From a virus: a DNA stretch of 64,000 bases. Every line of letters starts with the position of its first letter. Position 1 is the first letter of the stretch. Below are positions 27,332-34,095 of the stretch, in pieces. The stretch is from positions 1-64,000 of IMG/VR virus record IMGVR_UViG_3300035682_000032. One strand, 5' to 3'. The notes under the pieces are model-generated. The model ran no database searches. It saw only the letters and a list, made by a program, of their open reading frames with translations, and had not been told where the DNA came from. The position numbers and the translations under genes were made by a program.

Positions 27332-28267
27332 TCACACCTCCTTCGTTTCGTACATGCCCAATGCTTTGTTCATCAGGCGGTTATATGCTGACCTGATCTT
27401 CATCAAGTCTTCCTTGCTCTCGATGACGCGCTTGCCACCGATGTCATCAATGACCAATGCCATGAGCGGGACACGCAGGGGATGATCTTCTTGCTCCACG
27501 ATGTATCGAACCAGTGCGCTCGGTAGCTGATTGATACCACCGTATGACGGAGCATCAAAGCCATTCTCTTTGCACCATTCGGTGATGACTTGTCTGTACT
27601 CATGGCGTCCGTTCCACGTGGTGTCGATCATGGGTGCCAACGCCGCCGCTTGCGTATAGAACGCATCAATGCTTGCCTTCCATTGTTTCTTGAGTTCTTT
27701 GTCCACAGTTGTTACCTCTACTTTGAATGCGTCACCAACACGTGTAAACGTGTCATCCTCATTGACCCGAAACTTCAGGCGTTTGCCGTCATCACGACCC
27801 GCTTCCTTGAGTTGGTAGTCCCACTTGTAATCAGTCTTGGGCAAGGGAAAGTCCTCGTACCCATTCGCTGTCTTGGCACGTACCCAATGCTTACCCTGTT
27901 GGTTGTACCCAAAGCCCATGTTGATAGGCAGGTGCCACCGCAAGAACTGAAACCGTGAGAACGGAACGGAACCCTTCACACCGTTGCGCACATAGATGTA
28001 ATCGCCATCAGCTTCACGCTTCCACATGATCGGTGCCATGTCTTGTTCGTACTGTGCATCACCCCGCCCGTTGTTATTGAACAGGGTCGAACCGTAGTAC
28101 CCGTCGAGTAACAGGTAGGTCTCGTCGTCCACCTTGCGGATGCGCTCCCACTTGCGGTTACGCTGACCGATGGGTCGGATGTTGTCTGCGGCTGTGTGAT
28201 GCTTACTCACCACAGGCTTGGTCTGTTCGTACCATGCCACCACACTGTTGAATGTATTGAATCTCAT
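27332..28267 (-). CDS. Hypothetical protein, 311 aa
   Basis: The N-terminal half is rich in aromatic and basic residues (RKWERIRKVDDETYLLLDGY, and FSRFQFLRWHLPINMGFGYN), possibly a nucleic acid-binding beta domain. The C-terminal half is helical. The start follows AAAAGGAAAACGAAG with ATG 28267. No family assigned. Confidence 0.65.
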   Translation of the reverse strand: MRFNTFNSVVAWYEQTKPVVSKHHTAADNIRPIGQRNRKWERIRKVDDETYLLLDGYYGSTLFNNNGRGDAQYEQDMAPIMWKREADGDYIYVRNGVKGSVPFSRFQFLRWHLPINMGFGYNQQGKHWVRAKTANGYEDFPLPKTDYKWDYQLKEAGRDDGKRLKFRVNEDDTFTRVGDAFKVEVTTVDKELKKQWKASIDAFYTQAAALAPMIDTTWNGRHEYRQVITEWCKENGFDAPSYGGINQLPSALVRYIVEQEDHPLRVPLMALVIDDIGGKRVIESKEDLMKIRSAYNRLMNKALGMYETKEV

Positions 28268-28291
28268 CTTCGTTTTCCTTTTATGGTTTAG

Positions 28292-28489
28292 TTAAGCGCG
28301 TCTGTTCCACAGTCGCACTGCTTCGTCACGTGTACGCCCCATGCACTCGATAGGTTTAAGCACAGGCTTGCCCCCATCTTTGCACCAGTGCAGTACCGAT
28401 ACAGAGAACACACCCGATGTTGAGTTGCGCTCACGTATTTCTACCTCGTGCCCACCACAGAATGGGCACGGTTTCATCTCATTGCTCAT
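28292..28489 (-). CDS. Lar-like restriction alleviation protein
   Basis: 65 aa with KPCPFCGGHEVEI at the start, a second cysteine/histidine cluster (LHWCKDGG, IECMG) and the family ending TRDEAVRLWNRRA. This fits the Lar/zinc-ribbon family common in phages. Rac-prophage Lar modulates type I restriction; many phage members are untested, so an anti-restriction role is only inferred. It overlaps the upstream gene by 4 bases. Confidence 0.7.
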   Translation of the reverse strand: MSNEMKPCPFCGGHEVEIRERNSTSGVFSVSVLHWCKDGGKPVLKPIECMGRTRDEAVRLWNRRA

Positions 28490-28671
28490 GACTGACTCCT
28501 CACGAATTCCTTGTGCGCATTGAGCACTTGCTCACGCACACTCTCGTTCTCGATGAACGCCACCATCATGCGTTTGCACATGCGGGTCTCGTCCTTGTAT
28601 TTGAATGCCGCCGCAGTTGCAAGTACCGCCCATGCAAGCAACACCCCTTCGATAAAAGTAATCTCAATCAT
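28486..28671 (-). CDS. Small membrane protein
   Basis: 61 aa from ATG 28671, chosen because GGAGG lies 6 bases upstream and the gene then begins 1 base after the VWA gene. A longer start at 28722 would overlap that gene by 50 bases. Residues about 3-24 (EITFIEGVLLAWAVLATAAA) form one transmembrane helix, followed by a charged cytoplasmic-type tail. It lies next to the MoxR-VWA pair, but a link is not shown. Confidence 0.6.
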   Translation of the reverse strand: MIEITFIEGVLLAWAVLATAAAFKYKDETRMCKRMMVAFIENESVREQVLNAHKEFVRSQS

Positions 28672-28672
28672 C

Positions 28673-29884
28673 TCAGTCCTCCACATGTACATACTTGCCA
28701 ACATCAGGTCGTGCGTTCGCATTACCTACGATGCACCACAACACGGGGCATGCCCACTGACCCCACGAGCCACCGAGATAGCCGTCAGTCAACACCACAA
28801 CCGCTTGCGGCTTGATACCACCTTGTGTCATGTACTCAGGCACACACTCTACGTTCGTACCACCACCGCCCTCGGGCTTGGTCGAGTCAACGATGTGTTC
28901 AACTTCCACACCTGTGTACTTCTCATCAGCGCACACCGCAGTGTCCCAATACAAGAGTCGTACGGTGTCGGGCTTGACCTGATCACAGATACCCTTGACC
29001 TCGCCCAAGAACTTAGCCAACTCGCGCCCACCGATGGAGCCCGATGTGTCGATGGCGATGACGAGTTCGCCCACCTGTTCGCTCACACCCGATGGCATGT
29101 AATAGCCCGATGACACGAACCTACGGTTGGGCCGCTTCCACGTTGAGTAGTCGTTGCCCTGACATGTTGTGGAGATGAACTCACGCAGTGCCTCGCGCCA
29201 GTCGATCTTGGTTTGCAACAAGTCATCGAACATGCGTTCCCCTCCCGAGCCGAGCTTGCCAGCCGCCAGTGCGCCTTGACGGATTGCTTCGTCGAGATCA
29301 CGCGCCAACTCTTTGGTTTGCTCAGCGGTCATCTCTTGCGCCCCCTCCCAGTCGTGTTCATCGAGACCAGTTCCCGACTCGCCATCGCCTGACTCGCCAT
29401 CGCCCGAGCCGCCACCTGTGCTGCCCCCGGAATCTTGTTGGTCATCCTTGAGTAACTTGTACACCTGTGCGCTGTCCATGCCGCGATACTTGGTATCGAG
29501 CAGACCGACCTTGGGCATGATGGCAAAGCCATCGCTGTTGTCATCAGTCAGCTTGATGTTGATCACGTAGTCGCATGCCGCATTCGCAAGCTGTGCGTTG
29601 TCCTCGTACAGATGACGCCACGTTGTGAGGTGACGATACAGTTTGTGGTAACACTCGTGCAACACGAGGAACCTAAGCTCTGCGTCAGTCAGTGTCTCGA
29701 TGAACGCACGTCCGTACATCTCATCGCGTCCGTTGGTACATGCGGTGCGCACCTTGTCGTCCACGGAGCGTGAGCCGATCATGAGTACACCCGCGAGGGC
29801 TACATACTTGGGCGAGCCCATGATGTCCACCACCGCTTTGCTGAGGCGTTGTTCCGCAGTCAATTGTTTTCCAATCATTAACAT
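28673..29884 (-). CDS. VWA-domain protein with N-terminal DUF2201-type metallopeptidase motif
   Basis: 403 aa. The N-terminal domain has LVLHECYHKLYRHL, a zinc-binding HExxH motif (His76, Glu77, His80). An acidic Gly/Ser/Asp/Glu linker follows (about residues 150-182). The C-terminal VWA-like domain has a MIDAS signature, AIDTSGSIGG (Asp279-Ser283), and TDGYLGG. This fits the DUF2201_N plus VWA-like architecture. Such proteins pair with MoxR-type AAA ATPases, which load or remodel targets. The ATPase gene is directly upstream with an 11-base gap, and the start follows a strong AAGGAG. Substrate unknown. Confidence 0.8.
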   Translation of the reverse strand: MLMIGKQLTAEQRLSKAVVDIMGSPKYVALAGVLMIGSRSVDDKVRTACTNGRDEMYGRAFIETLTDAELRFLVLHECYHKLYRHLTTWRHLYEDNAQLANAACDYVINIKLTDDNSDGFAIMPKVGLLDTKYRGMDSAQVYKLLKDDQQDSGGSTGGGSGDGESGDGESGTGLDEHDWEGAQEMTAEQTKELARDLDEAIRQGALAAGKLGSGGERMFDDLLQTKIDWREALREFISTTCQGNDYSTWKRPNRRFVSSGYYMPSGVSEQVGELVIAIDTSGSIGGRELAKFLGEVKGICDQVKPDTVRLLYWDTAVCADEKYTGVEVEHIVDSTKPEGGGGTNVECVPEYMTQGGIKPQAVVVLTDGYLGGSWGQWACPVLWCIVGNANARPDVGKYVHVED

Positions 29885-29895
29885 GTTGTCTCTCC

Positions 29896-30990
29896 TTACT
29901 TCTTGTCAGCCGCGAACATGTAGTTGTTCGCCATTGCCCACGCTGTGAACTTCTTGTTGGTCATGACCACAGACTGCTTGGCATACTTGGGGTTGCGCAC
30001 ACCGTTGGCAAACATGCCTTGGGCTTCTTTGTCGAGGCGCACCATGTAGTCCATCCACGCATCAATCCAGTCACGGTCGATGACAGACAACGAGCGATAC
30101 ACCACCATACATACAGCCGCCGCGCTGTCAGGCACCTTGGCATTCATTGGGTCTTTCTTGATTGACTCCAATGATGGCAACTGATCAGACAGTTTGACGA
30201 ACGCCATCAAGTCCATGGCACCGCGTTCGCCGATGGTGCCCATCAGTAAAGCTGTCATAGTTTGATCGTCTACACCATCGCGGCCCTTCAACCAATCCGA
30301 TGCGGCTTCGAGTGAACGAGGTGTCACGAACGCTGTGCGCTGTTGCTTGGGGTGATAGATGTACGGGTTTTGCTCAGGGTCTTTGACATCCTCGAACGAG
30401 TGGAACAACTGAGGGTTGTCCTTGCACCATCCAAGCAATGTGTGATCGACGCCGTTGTTGACACCCCACTCAATCCATTCCATGTTAGACGGCTTGCGTG
30501 ATGTGACGATGGTCATACGGTTACGTGCATGAGGCGGGAGCAGATCGCCCACACCCTCGGCACCGAGGTTGGTTGTGGCAAAGCGGAGGCTTGTCGGGTG
30601 CAGTTCGTACGAGCCGAGCTTGCCTTCGAGCAACAAGCGGAGCATCGCGTTCTTCACGGCAGGGTTTGCCTTGCCGTACTCGTCCACCATGAGGATGATC
30701 GGCTTGCTCAGGTGCAGACCCAACTCCTCGTTGGTCACGTAACGCACATACCCTTGATCGTCAATGGTTTGCAACTGAGGGATGGTGATGTCGCCCAAGT
30801 CCTTGGTCGTGCAGTCAAAGTAGCACATGGTGTGATTCGGCAGTGCCTTGCCCAATGTCTTGAGCAGGGATGACTTGCCAGTACCCATGTGACCTTGCAC
30901 GAGGATGGTGCGCTTGTTGCCACCGAGTCGGATGGCAGTCTCGATCTGATCGAGCCCGAGAGAATACATTGCAATTGCTTGATTAGCCAT
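29896..30990 (-). CDS. MoxR-family AAA+ ATPase
   Basis: 364 aa. Walker A is GHMGTGKS (residues 33-40) and Walker B is ILMVDE (99-104). Sensor 1 lies in LRFATTN, and PPHARNRM follows in the arginine-finger region. MoxR ATPases act as chaperones that activate or remodel partner complexes together with VWA proteins (RavA-ViaA, NorQ-NorD, CbbQ-CbbO are known pairs). The VWA gene follows at once and the DUF3150-like gene precedes, giving a three-gene module. The leader contains a copy of the 17-base dyad and a short CCTAAA tandem repeat. Confidence 0.85.
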   Translation of the reverse strand: MANQAIAMYSLGLDQIETAIRLGGNKRTILVQGHMGTGKSSLLKTLGKALPNHTMCYFDCTTKDLGDITIPQLQTIDDQGYVRYVTNEELGLHLSKPIILMVDEYGKANPAVKNAMLRLLLEGKLGSYELHPTSLRFATTNLGAEGVGDLLPPHARNRMTIVTSRKPSNMEWIEWGVNNGVDHTLLGWCKDNPQLFHSFEDVKDPEQNPYIYHPKQQRTAFVTPRSLEAASDWLKGRDGVDDQTMTALLMGTIGERGAMDLMAFVKLSDQLPSLESIKKDPMNAKVPDSAAAVCMVVYRSLSVIDRDWIDAWMDYMVRLDKEAQGMFANGVRNPKYAKQSVVMTNKKFTAWAMANNYMFAADKK

Positions 30991-31029
30991 GATAAATTTT
31001 CCTGTTGAGGTTTAGGTTTAGGTTAAGTT

Positions 31030-31046
31030 GTTATACGGCGTATAAC
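31030..31046 (-). promoter_or_regulatory. Dyad/hairpin GTTATACG-G-CGTATAAC, copy 1
   Basis: Perfect 8-bp arms around one base, in the leader of the MoxR gene. Read leftward it is followed by AACTTAACCTAAACC and, 40 bases on, the start codon. It could be an operator or an RNA hairpin. Confidence 0.7.
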
Positions 31047-31934
31047 TTAGAAGCCCAGCGAGGGCAGGTTGTCGATGGTCTTGCGAACCTCGTTCACCTT
31101 GCGGCGTGTCTCAGCACGCAGGTAGGGGTCTTCACGCAGGGCATCAGGTGTGATACCGCGCATCGCTTCGTCCAAGTCGCGCTGTGCCGCCATCATCACG
31201 GGGTCGCCTGTCACGTTGCATGCACCGAGTAGCTCGATGATGTCCGTCACGTTTGACACGAGTGAATCACGGAACACCTTGCGGGTCATGTCGTCAGCGT
31301 AGTCGAGGCGCTCTGACATCTTTGTCAGTGCATCGTGCGCTCTGCGCCACACATCACCCATCGCGGCTTGGAGTTGGGTCGCGTAGTAACCCTCGTACTG
31401 AGAACGCAGGGCACTCTCGGTCTCGTTGCCGATGTTGACACGCCAGTCACCCGCATCAGGCAGGGGCATGTAGTTCATCTTGAATCGAAACTTCGATGTC
31501 AGCGAGTCGGCTGTCGGGTACTCGTCAGCGTTGAACAGTGCACCGAGCTTGAGTTGGCTGTTCTGAATCTCCCATGAGTACGCATCCAAGAACGCTTGCA
31601 CGAGGCGTTGGTATTCGTTCTGTAACGCTGTCATTTCTTGGTGATACTTGAAGTATTGTGTCGTTGGTAGCAGACGCAGACCTGTGTCAGACCATGGCAT
31701 GGTGCATGCGTAGTGCACATTACGTGCATTGGCTGTGAACTTCTGCACCGCATCCAATTCGGCGCAGTCACCGAGGAGCTTCTTGTGGACGTTCGCCACA
31801 CCCTTGTCAGCGTTGTTCTGTGACGTGACATCTTGTGAGGCACGCTTGTCGAGCTTGCGCCCTGTCCATGTGCCGATGGATAGTTCAACGAGCATCGCGG
31901 CTGTTGAGATTGAGGGGACAGTTGTGTTTGTCAT
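31047..31934 (-). CDS. DUF3150-like protein of the MoxR/VWA module
   Basis: 295 aa, mainly helical. The N-terminal region (LVELSIGTWTGRKLDKRASQ) with a tryptophan-glycine-arginine core and the later helices recall DUF3150 proteins, which I know from phage and plasmid genomes beside MoxR ATPases and VWA/CobT-like proteins. The assignment rests on this pattern and on the neighbours; no catalytic residues are visible. It is the first gene of the trio, with its own near-consensus promoter and a dyad in the leader. Confidence 0.5.
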   Translation of the reverse strand: MTNTTVPSISTAAMLVELSIGTWTGRKLDKRASQDVTSQNNADKGVANVHKKLLGDCAELDAVQKFTANARNVHYACTMPWSDTGLRLLPTTQYFKYHQEMTALQNEYQRLVQAFLDAYSWEIQNSQLKLGALFNADEYPTADSLTSKFRFKMNYMPLPDAGDWRVNIGNETESALRSQYEGYYATQLQAAMGDVWRRAHDALTKMSERLDYADDMTRKVFRDSLVSNVTDIIELLGACNVTGDPVMMAAQRDLDEAMRGITPDALREDPYLRAETRRKVNEVRKTIDNLPSLGF

Positions 31935-31955
31935 TTTCAGTTTCCTGTTAAGTTT

Positions 31956-31972
31956 GTTATACGGCGTATAAC
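31956..31972 (-). promoter_or_regulatory. Dyad/hairpin GTTATACG-G-CGTATAAC, copy 2
   Basis: Identical to copy 1. It lies between the promoter at 32015-32043 and the DUF3150-like start codon (22 bases from the ATG), and read leftward is followed by AAACTTAACAGGAAA, which contains the ribosome site. Confidence 0.7.
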
Positions 31973-32014
31973 TTTGGGGTTAACCGACTGAGCGAATTCC
32001 CAGTCGATAAGTCT

Positions 32015-32043
32015 ATTGTACCACATGTGGGTATCTAAGTCAA
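32015..32043 (-). promoter_or_regulatory. Leftward sigma-70-type promoter for the MoxR/VWA module
   Basis: TTGACT (32043-32038) and TACAAT (32020-32015) have a 17-base spacer, each 5 of 6 to consensus. The upstream flank (AAAACACCACAAAACAC) matches that of the promoter at 32608-32636, so the two are copies of one module. Predicted start near 32008, giving a leader that carries the dyad. Confidence 0.7.
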
Positions 32044-32063
32044 GTGTTTTGTGGTGTTTTATA

Positions 32064-32273
32064 TCAGATTGTACCTTTCTTTGTTGGTATCTCAGACTGC
32101 CAAATGCACTCGCCAATGTGCACCTTGCCCTTGGAGTCGGTGTATGTCTCACCGCATCCGCTTGCCCACTCAAGGAACATGTATGCAAAGAACGCGACCA
32201 TGGCGGCACCGATGATGCCTTGAGCAAGCCAGATGACTAATGGCTTGATGTACTGTGTCCAAAGATGTTTCAT
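32064..32273 (-). CDS. Small membrane protein
   Basis: 69 aa. Residues about 11-33 (PLVIWLAQGIIGAAMVAFFA) form a transmembrane helix after a short basic start. The C-terminal part contains GCGETYTDSKGKVHIGECIW, with two cysteines that could form a disulfide outside the cytoplasm. It starts in a 4-base overlap with the upstream zinc-ribbon-like gene. Function unknown. Confidence 0.6.
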   Translation of the reverse strand: MKHLWTQYIKPLVIWLAQGIIGAAMVAFFAYMFLEWASGCGETYTDSKGKVHIGECIWQSEIPTKKGTI

Positions 32274-32518
32274 GATGTTGTCCTCTTGGGGTTGGTTTGT
32301 TTGATGAAGTCAAGGTTGTTCCCTGACACGTAGTAGTAGTTGCTTTTGGACAGTGGCACACTGGCGTGCTTGACCTTTTTGGCGGCAGTCTCACCACAGT
32401 CGAGGCATGTGGTGTAGCCGATGCGTGAACGAGCAGGGGCCACGCGCTGTGCGTAGCAACAGGTACAAACAAGTTGGTGAGCGTGATGCTCACGGGTTGA
32501 CTCTCGGGATTTGCTCAT
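32270..32518 (-). CDS. Small zinc-ribbon-like protein
   Basis: 82 aa with two cysteine pairs, LVCTCCYAQR and TTCLDCGETA, spaced as in a treble-clef or DksA-type zinc finger, followed by a basic KKVKHASVPL segment. It is the first gene after the strong promoter at 32608-32636, so it is likely expressed very early. It may act on host transcription, but this is inferred only from position and the zinc motif. Confidence 0.6.
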   Translation of the reverse strand: MSKSRESTREHHAHQLVCTCCYAQRVAPARSRIGYTTCLDCGETAAKKVKHASVPLSKSNYYYVSGNNLDFIKQTNPKRTTS

Positions 32519-32540
32519 GTGACATAACTCCTGATAAGTT

Positions 32541-32557
32541 GTTATACGGCGTATAAC
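32541..32557 (-). promoter_or_regulatory. Dyad/hairpin GTTATACG-G-CGTATAAC, copy 3
   Basis: Identical to copies 1 and 2. It lies 23 bases before the start codon of the zinc-ribbon-like gene and read leftward is followed by AACTTATCAGGAG with the ribosome site. Confidence 0.7.
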
Positions 32558-32607
32558 ATTGTTGGTGGTCTTGAACCCTCAAGACGCTTTATCAACCAAC
32601 AGACTAT

Positions 32608-32636
32608 AGTATACCACGATGAACTGTCTATGTCAA
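32608..32636 (-). promoter_or_regulatory. Leftward near-consensus sigma-70 promoter
   Basis: TTGACA (32636-32631, 6 of 6) and TATACT (32613-32608, 5 of 6) with a 17-base spacer. The predicted start is near 32601, upstream of the dyad and the zinc-ribbon-like gene. This is the best leftward promoter seen in the control region and would be recognised by host RNA polymerase. Confidence 0.75.
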
Positions 32637-32696
32637 GTGTTTCGTGATGTTTTGTGTGAGATTATGGGGTAATGTGTAGTGTTCTTTAGAAAGGTA

Positions 32697-33158
32697 AATG
32701 TTCTTGTATTGTAGCTGTGCAAGTCCTTGATGTTCCACACTGTTCTAAAAGTACCGTCAAAAAAGACACACCCCGCCCTTTTCAAAACACGTCGCAACTT
32801 TTTAAATTCTTGGGCAAAAAAGCTGGCTGACCAATTTATACCTTCGGACTCTTTTTCTAAAAACGAACATTACAAACAAACTATCTAATCATCTATTATC
32901 TTATTATCTAATACACAGTATATTTTCTTTTGCCTCTCGGCAGGAGTTATCAAATGCCATCTAATGCAGTTTTATAATGTTCTTACGAAAACGAACATTG
33001 CAAGAACATTGCGGAACATTAGGGGGTAAAAACGAACATTAGGCGTTACAAAAAACATGTTAGCCATTTGAGCAAAACGAACAATGTAAACCCAATGAAA
33101 ACGAACATTAGAACAATACCTAAAAACGAACAATAGAACAAAACCAAAAACGAACAGT
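32697..33158. other. Iteron-like GAACATT cluster in AT-rich non-coding DNA, candidate origin
   Basis: No gene is evident in 32637-33444. GAACATT occurs at 32865, 32993, 33003, 33014, 33034 and 33103, with GAACAAT at 33079, 33111 and 33128, GAACAGT at 33152, and inverted AATGTTC at 32697 and 32976. Within these, AAAACGAACATT-like 12-mers start at 33074, 33098, 33123 and 33147, about 24-25 bases apart. An AT-rich stretch (about 32880-32935) adjoins. Regularly spaced iterons beside AT-rich DNA are typical of replication origins; the initiator is unknown. Confidence 0.5.
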
Positions 33159-33194
33159 TGATACTCGCCGCCGCTTTAGGAACTGGTTTCGGGT

Positions 33195-33211
33195 GTTATA
33201 CGGTAGATAAC
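33195..33211. promoter_or_regulatory. Dyad copy 4, degenerate
   Basis: GTTATACGGTAGATAAC: the left arm is intact, the right arm has two changes from GTATAAC. Part of the first duplicated module. Confidence 0.5.
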
Positions 33212-33364
33212 ATGGAATATTTCGGGGTGCGAACTTGCCGGGATTGTGCGCGTAGTGTATTGCGTGGTGAGTTGTTTTGGTGTGGTCATGAGCCAGTGGC
33301 TCACGGATCGGGCGCGTGCCGCTGTATGTCGTACTCGTCGCGGCTTCAGGAACTGGCATCATTT

Positions 33365-33381
33365 GTTATACGGTGTATAAC
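33365..33381. promoter_or_regulatory. Dyad copy 5
   Basis: GTTATACGGTGTATAAC, perfect 7-bp arms around GGT. Part of the second duplicated module, 24 bases from the terminator of the 33445-33948 gene. Confidence 0.6.
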
Positions 33382-33400
33382 ATCGGGAAAATTTGGACGA

Positions 33401-33433
33401 AAAAAAAACCCCCGACCAAAAGGTCAGGGGTTT
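33401..33433 (-). terminator. Rho-independent terminator after the 33445-33948 gene
   Basis: The stem AAACCCC-C-GACC (33406-33417) pairs with GGTC-A-GGGGTTT (33422-33433), with one mismatch and a 4-base loop. Read leftward it is followed by eight Ts (33408-33401). It separates this first leftward gene from the origin-like region. Confidence 0.8.
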
Positions 33434-33444
33434 GGGTTGATCAA

Positions 33445-33948
33445 TTACTTGATCAGGGCTGAAGCAGACTTCAGGTATTTCACCATCTCAGTGGCTGAGA
33501 ATGTTACCGCCTCAGCCTTCTCTACCTTGTCAATCCATGCTGTCAGGTCACGCTTGAGGCGCGTTGCCATGTCGCTGACCTTCTTAGCGCCTCGCTCATC
33601 GTCGGTCATCATCTCCTCTTGCTCAGCCTTGCGAACATGGCCGGTGACCTTCACCAACTTAGCACCAGTCTGTTGCACAATCCAACGCTTGGTGACCTTC
33701 TCCTCATCGCTGAGGGATGTCGTTGGCTTTGCCATGATAGCTTGCTCAGTCTTTGTGAAGCTAAGCAAGATCACATTCTTTTTGAACGCATCGCGGTATT
33801 CTTTGTCACCGTCTAATGTGTCCGATGTCACGCCTTCAGCACGCAAGGCGTCAGCCGCTTTTAACCAACGCTTCTGAACAGCCGTATCAGCCTTCAGCGT
33901 GTCAACCACAGTAGTGATTGTCTCAGCGGATAATTTAAATGTAGCCAT
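33445..33948 (-). CDS. Hypothetical early protein, monocistronic
   Basis: 167 aa, charged and mainly helical (FKLSAETITTVVDTLKADTA at the start; MATRLKRDLTAWIDKVEKAE near the end). It has its own promoter (34017-34045), a good AAAAGGAAATATC ribosome site and its own terminator, so it is likely an abundant, separately regulated early protein. No family recognised. A DNA- or RNAP-binding role would fit the position next to the origin-like repeats but is only a guess. Confidence 0.7.
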   Translation of the reverse strand: MATFKLSAETITTVVDTLKADTAVQKRWLKAADALRAEGVTSDTLDGDKEYRDAFKKNVILLSFTKTEQAIMAKPTTSLSDEEKVTKRWIVQQTGAKLVKVTGHVRKAEQEEMMTDDERGAKKVSDMATRLKRDLTAWIDKVEKAEAVTFSATEMVKYLKSASALIK

Positions 33949-34016
33949 GATATTTCCTTTTAGGATTTACCGGCTGAGTGCGCTACTTGTGTCCGCATTT
34001 CCCAACCGATGACTGA

Positions 34017-34045
34017 ACTTTAACATCGCATAGCATGATTGTCAA
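34017..34045 (-). promoter_or_regulatory. Leftward promoter of the 33445-33948 gene
   Basis: TTGACA (34045-34040, 6 of 6) and TAAAGT (34022-34017, 4 of 6) with a 17-base spacer. A dyad copy lies 33 bases upstream of the -35 box. Confidence 0.65.
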
Positions 34046-34078
34046 GGAATAGGCACGATTAGATATGATTCGATAGTT

Positions 34079-34095
34079 GTTATACGCGGTATAAC
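34079..34095. promoter_or_regulatory. Dyad copy 6
   Basis: GTTATACGCGGTATAAC: 7-bp perfect arms around GCG. Unlike copies 2 and 3 it lies upstream of the nearest recognisable leftward promoter, which favours DNA binding over an RNA hairpin for this copy. Confidence 0.6.

Larger units (their letters stand above)
33162..33382. repeat. Two direct copies of a 51-base module, 170 bases apart
   Basis: 33162-33212 and 33332-33382 share TACTCG, a diverged GCGGCTT-like core, AGGAACTGG and, at the end, a dyad copy followed by CAT. The intervening DNA holds no supported gene: a rightward frame with several cysteines starts at 33212 but lacks a ribosome site and runs antisense into the next gene. The module looks like a local duplication of a regulatory element. 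Confidence 0.6.

Noticed and set aside
32858-33160. CRISPR-like array of spaced direct repeats
   Set aside because: Repeats are only 7-12 bases and the spacers are mostly 12-13 bases of variable, AT-rich DNA; no cas genes. An iteron-type array fits better. The Cas4-like protein at 19791-20474 is a common stand-alone phage nuclease, not evidence of a CRISPR system.
33120-33362. Leftward 80-aa frame starting just after a dyad copy
   Set aside because: No ribosome site before its ATG, His/Thr/Arg-rich random-looking sequence, and it covers the iteron-like array.
33212-33877. Rightward frame with a cysteine cluster (CRDCARS, FWCGHE, ACRCM)
   Set aside because: No ribosome site, and it continues through the terminator and antisense to the well-supported 33445-33948 gene. 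The cysteines may be chance.
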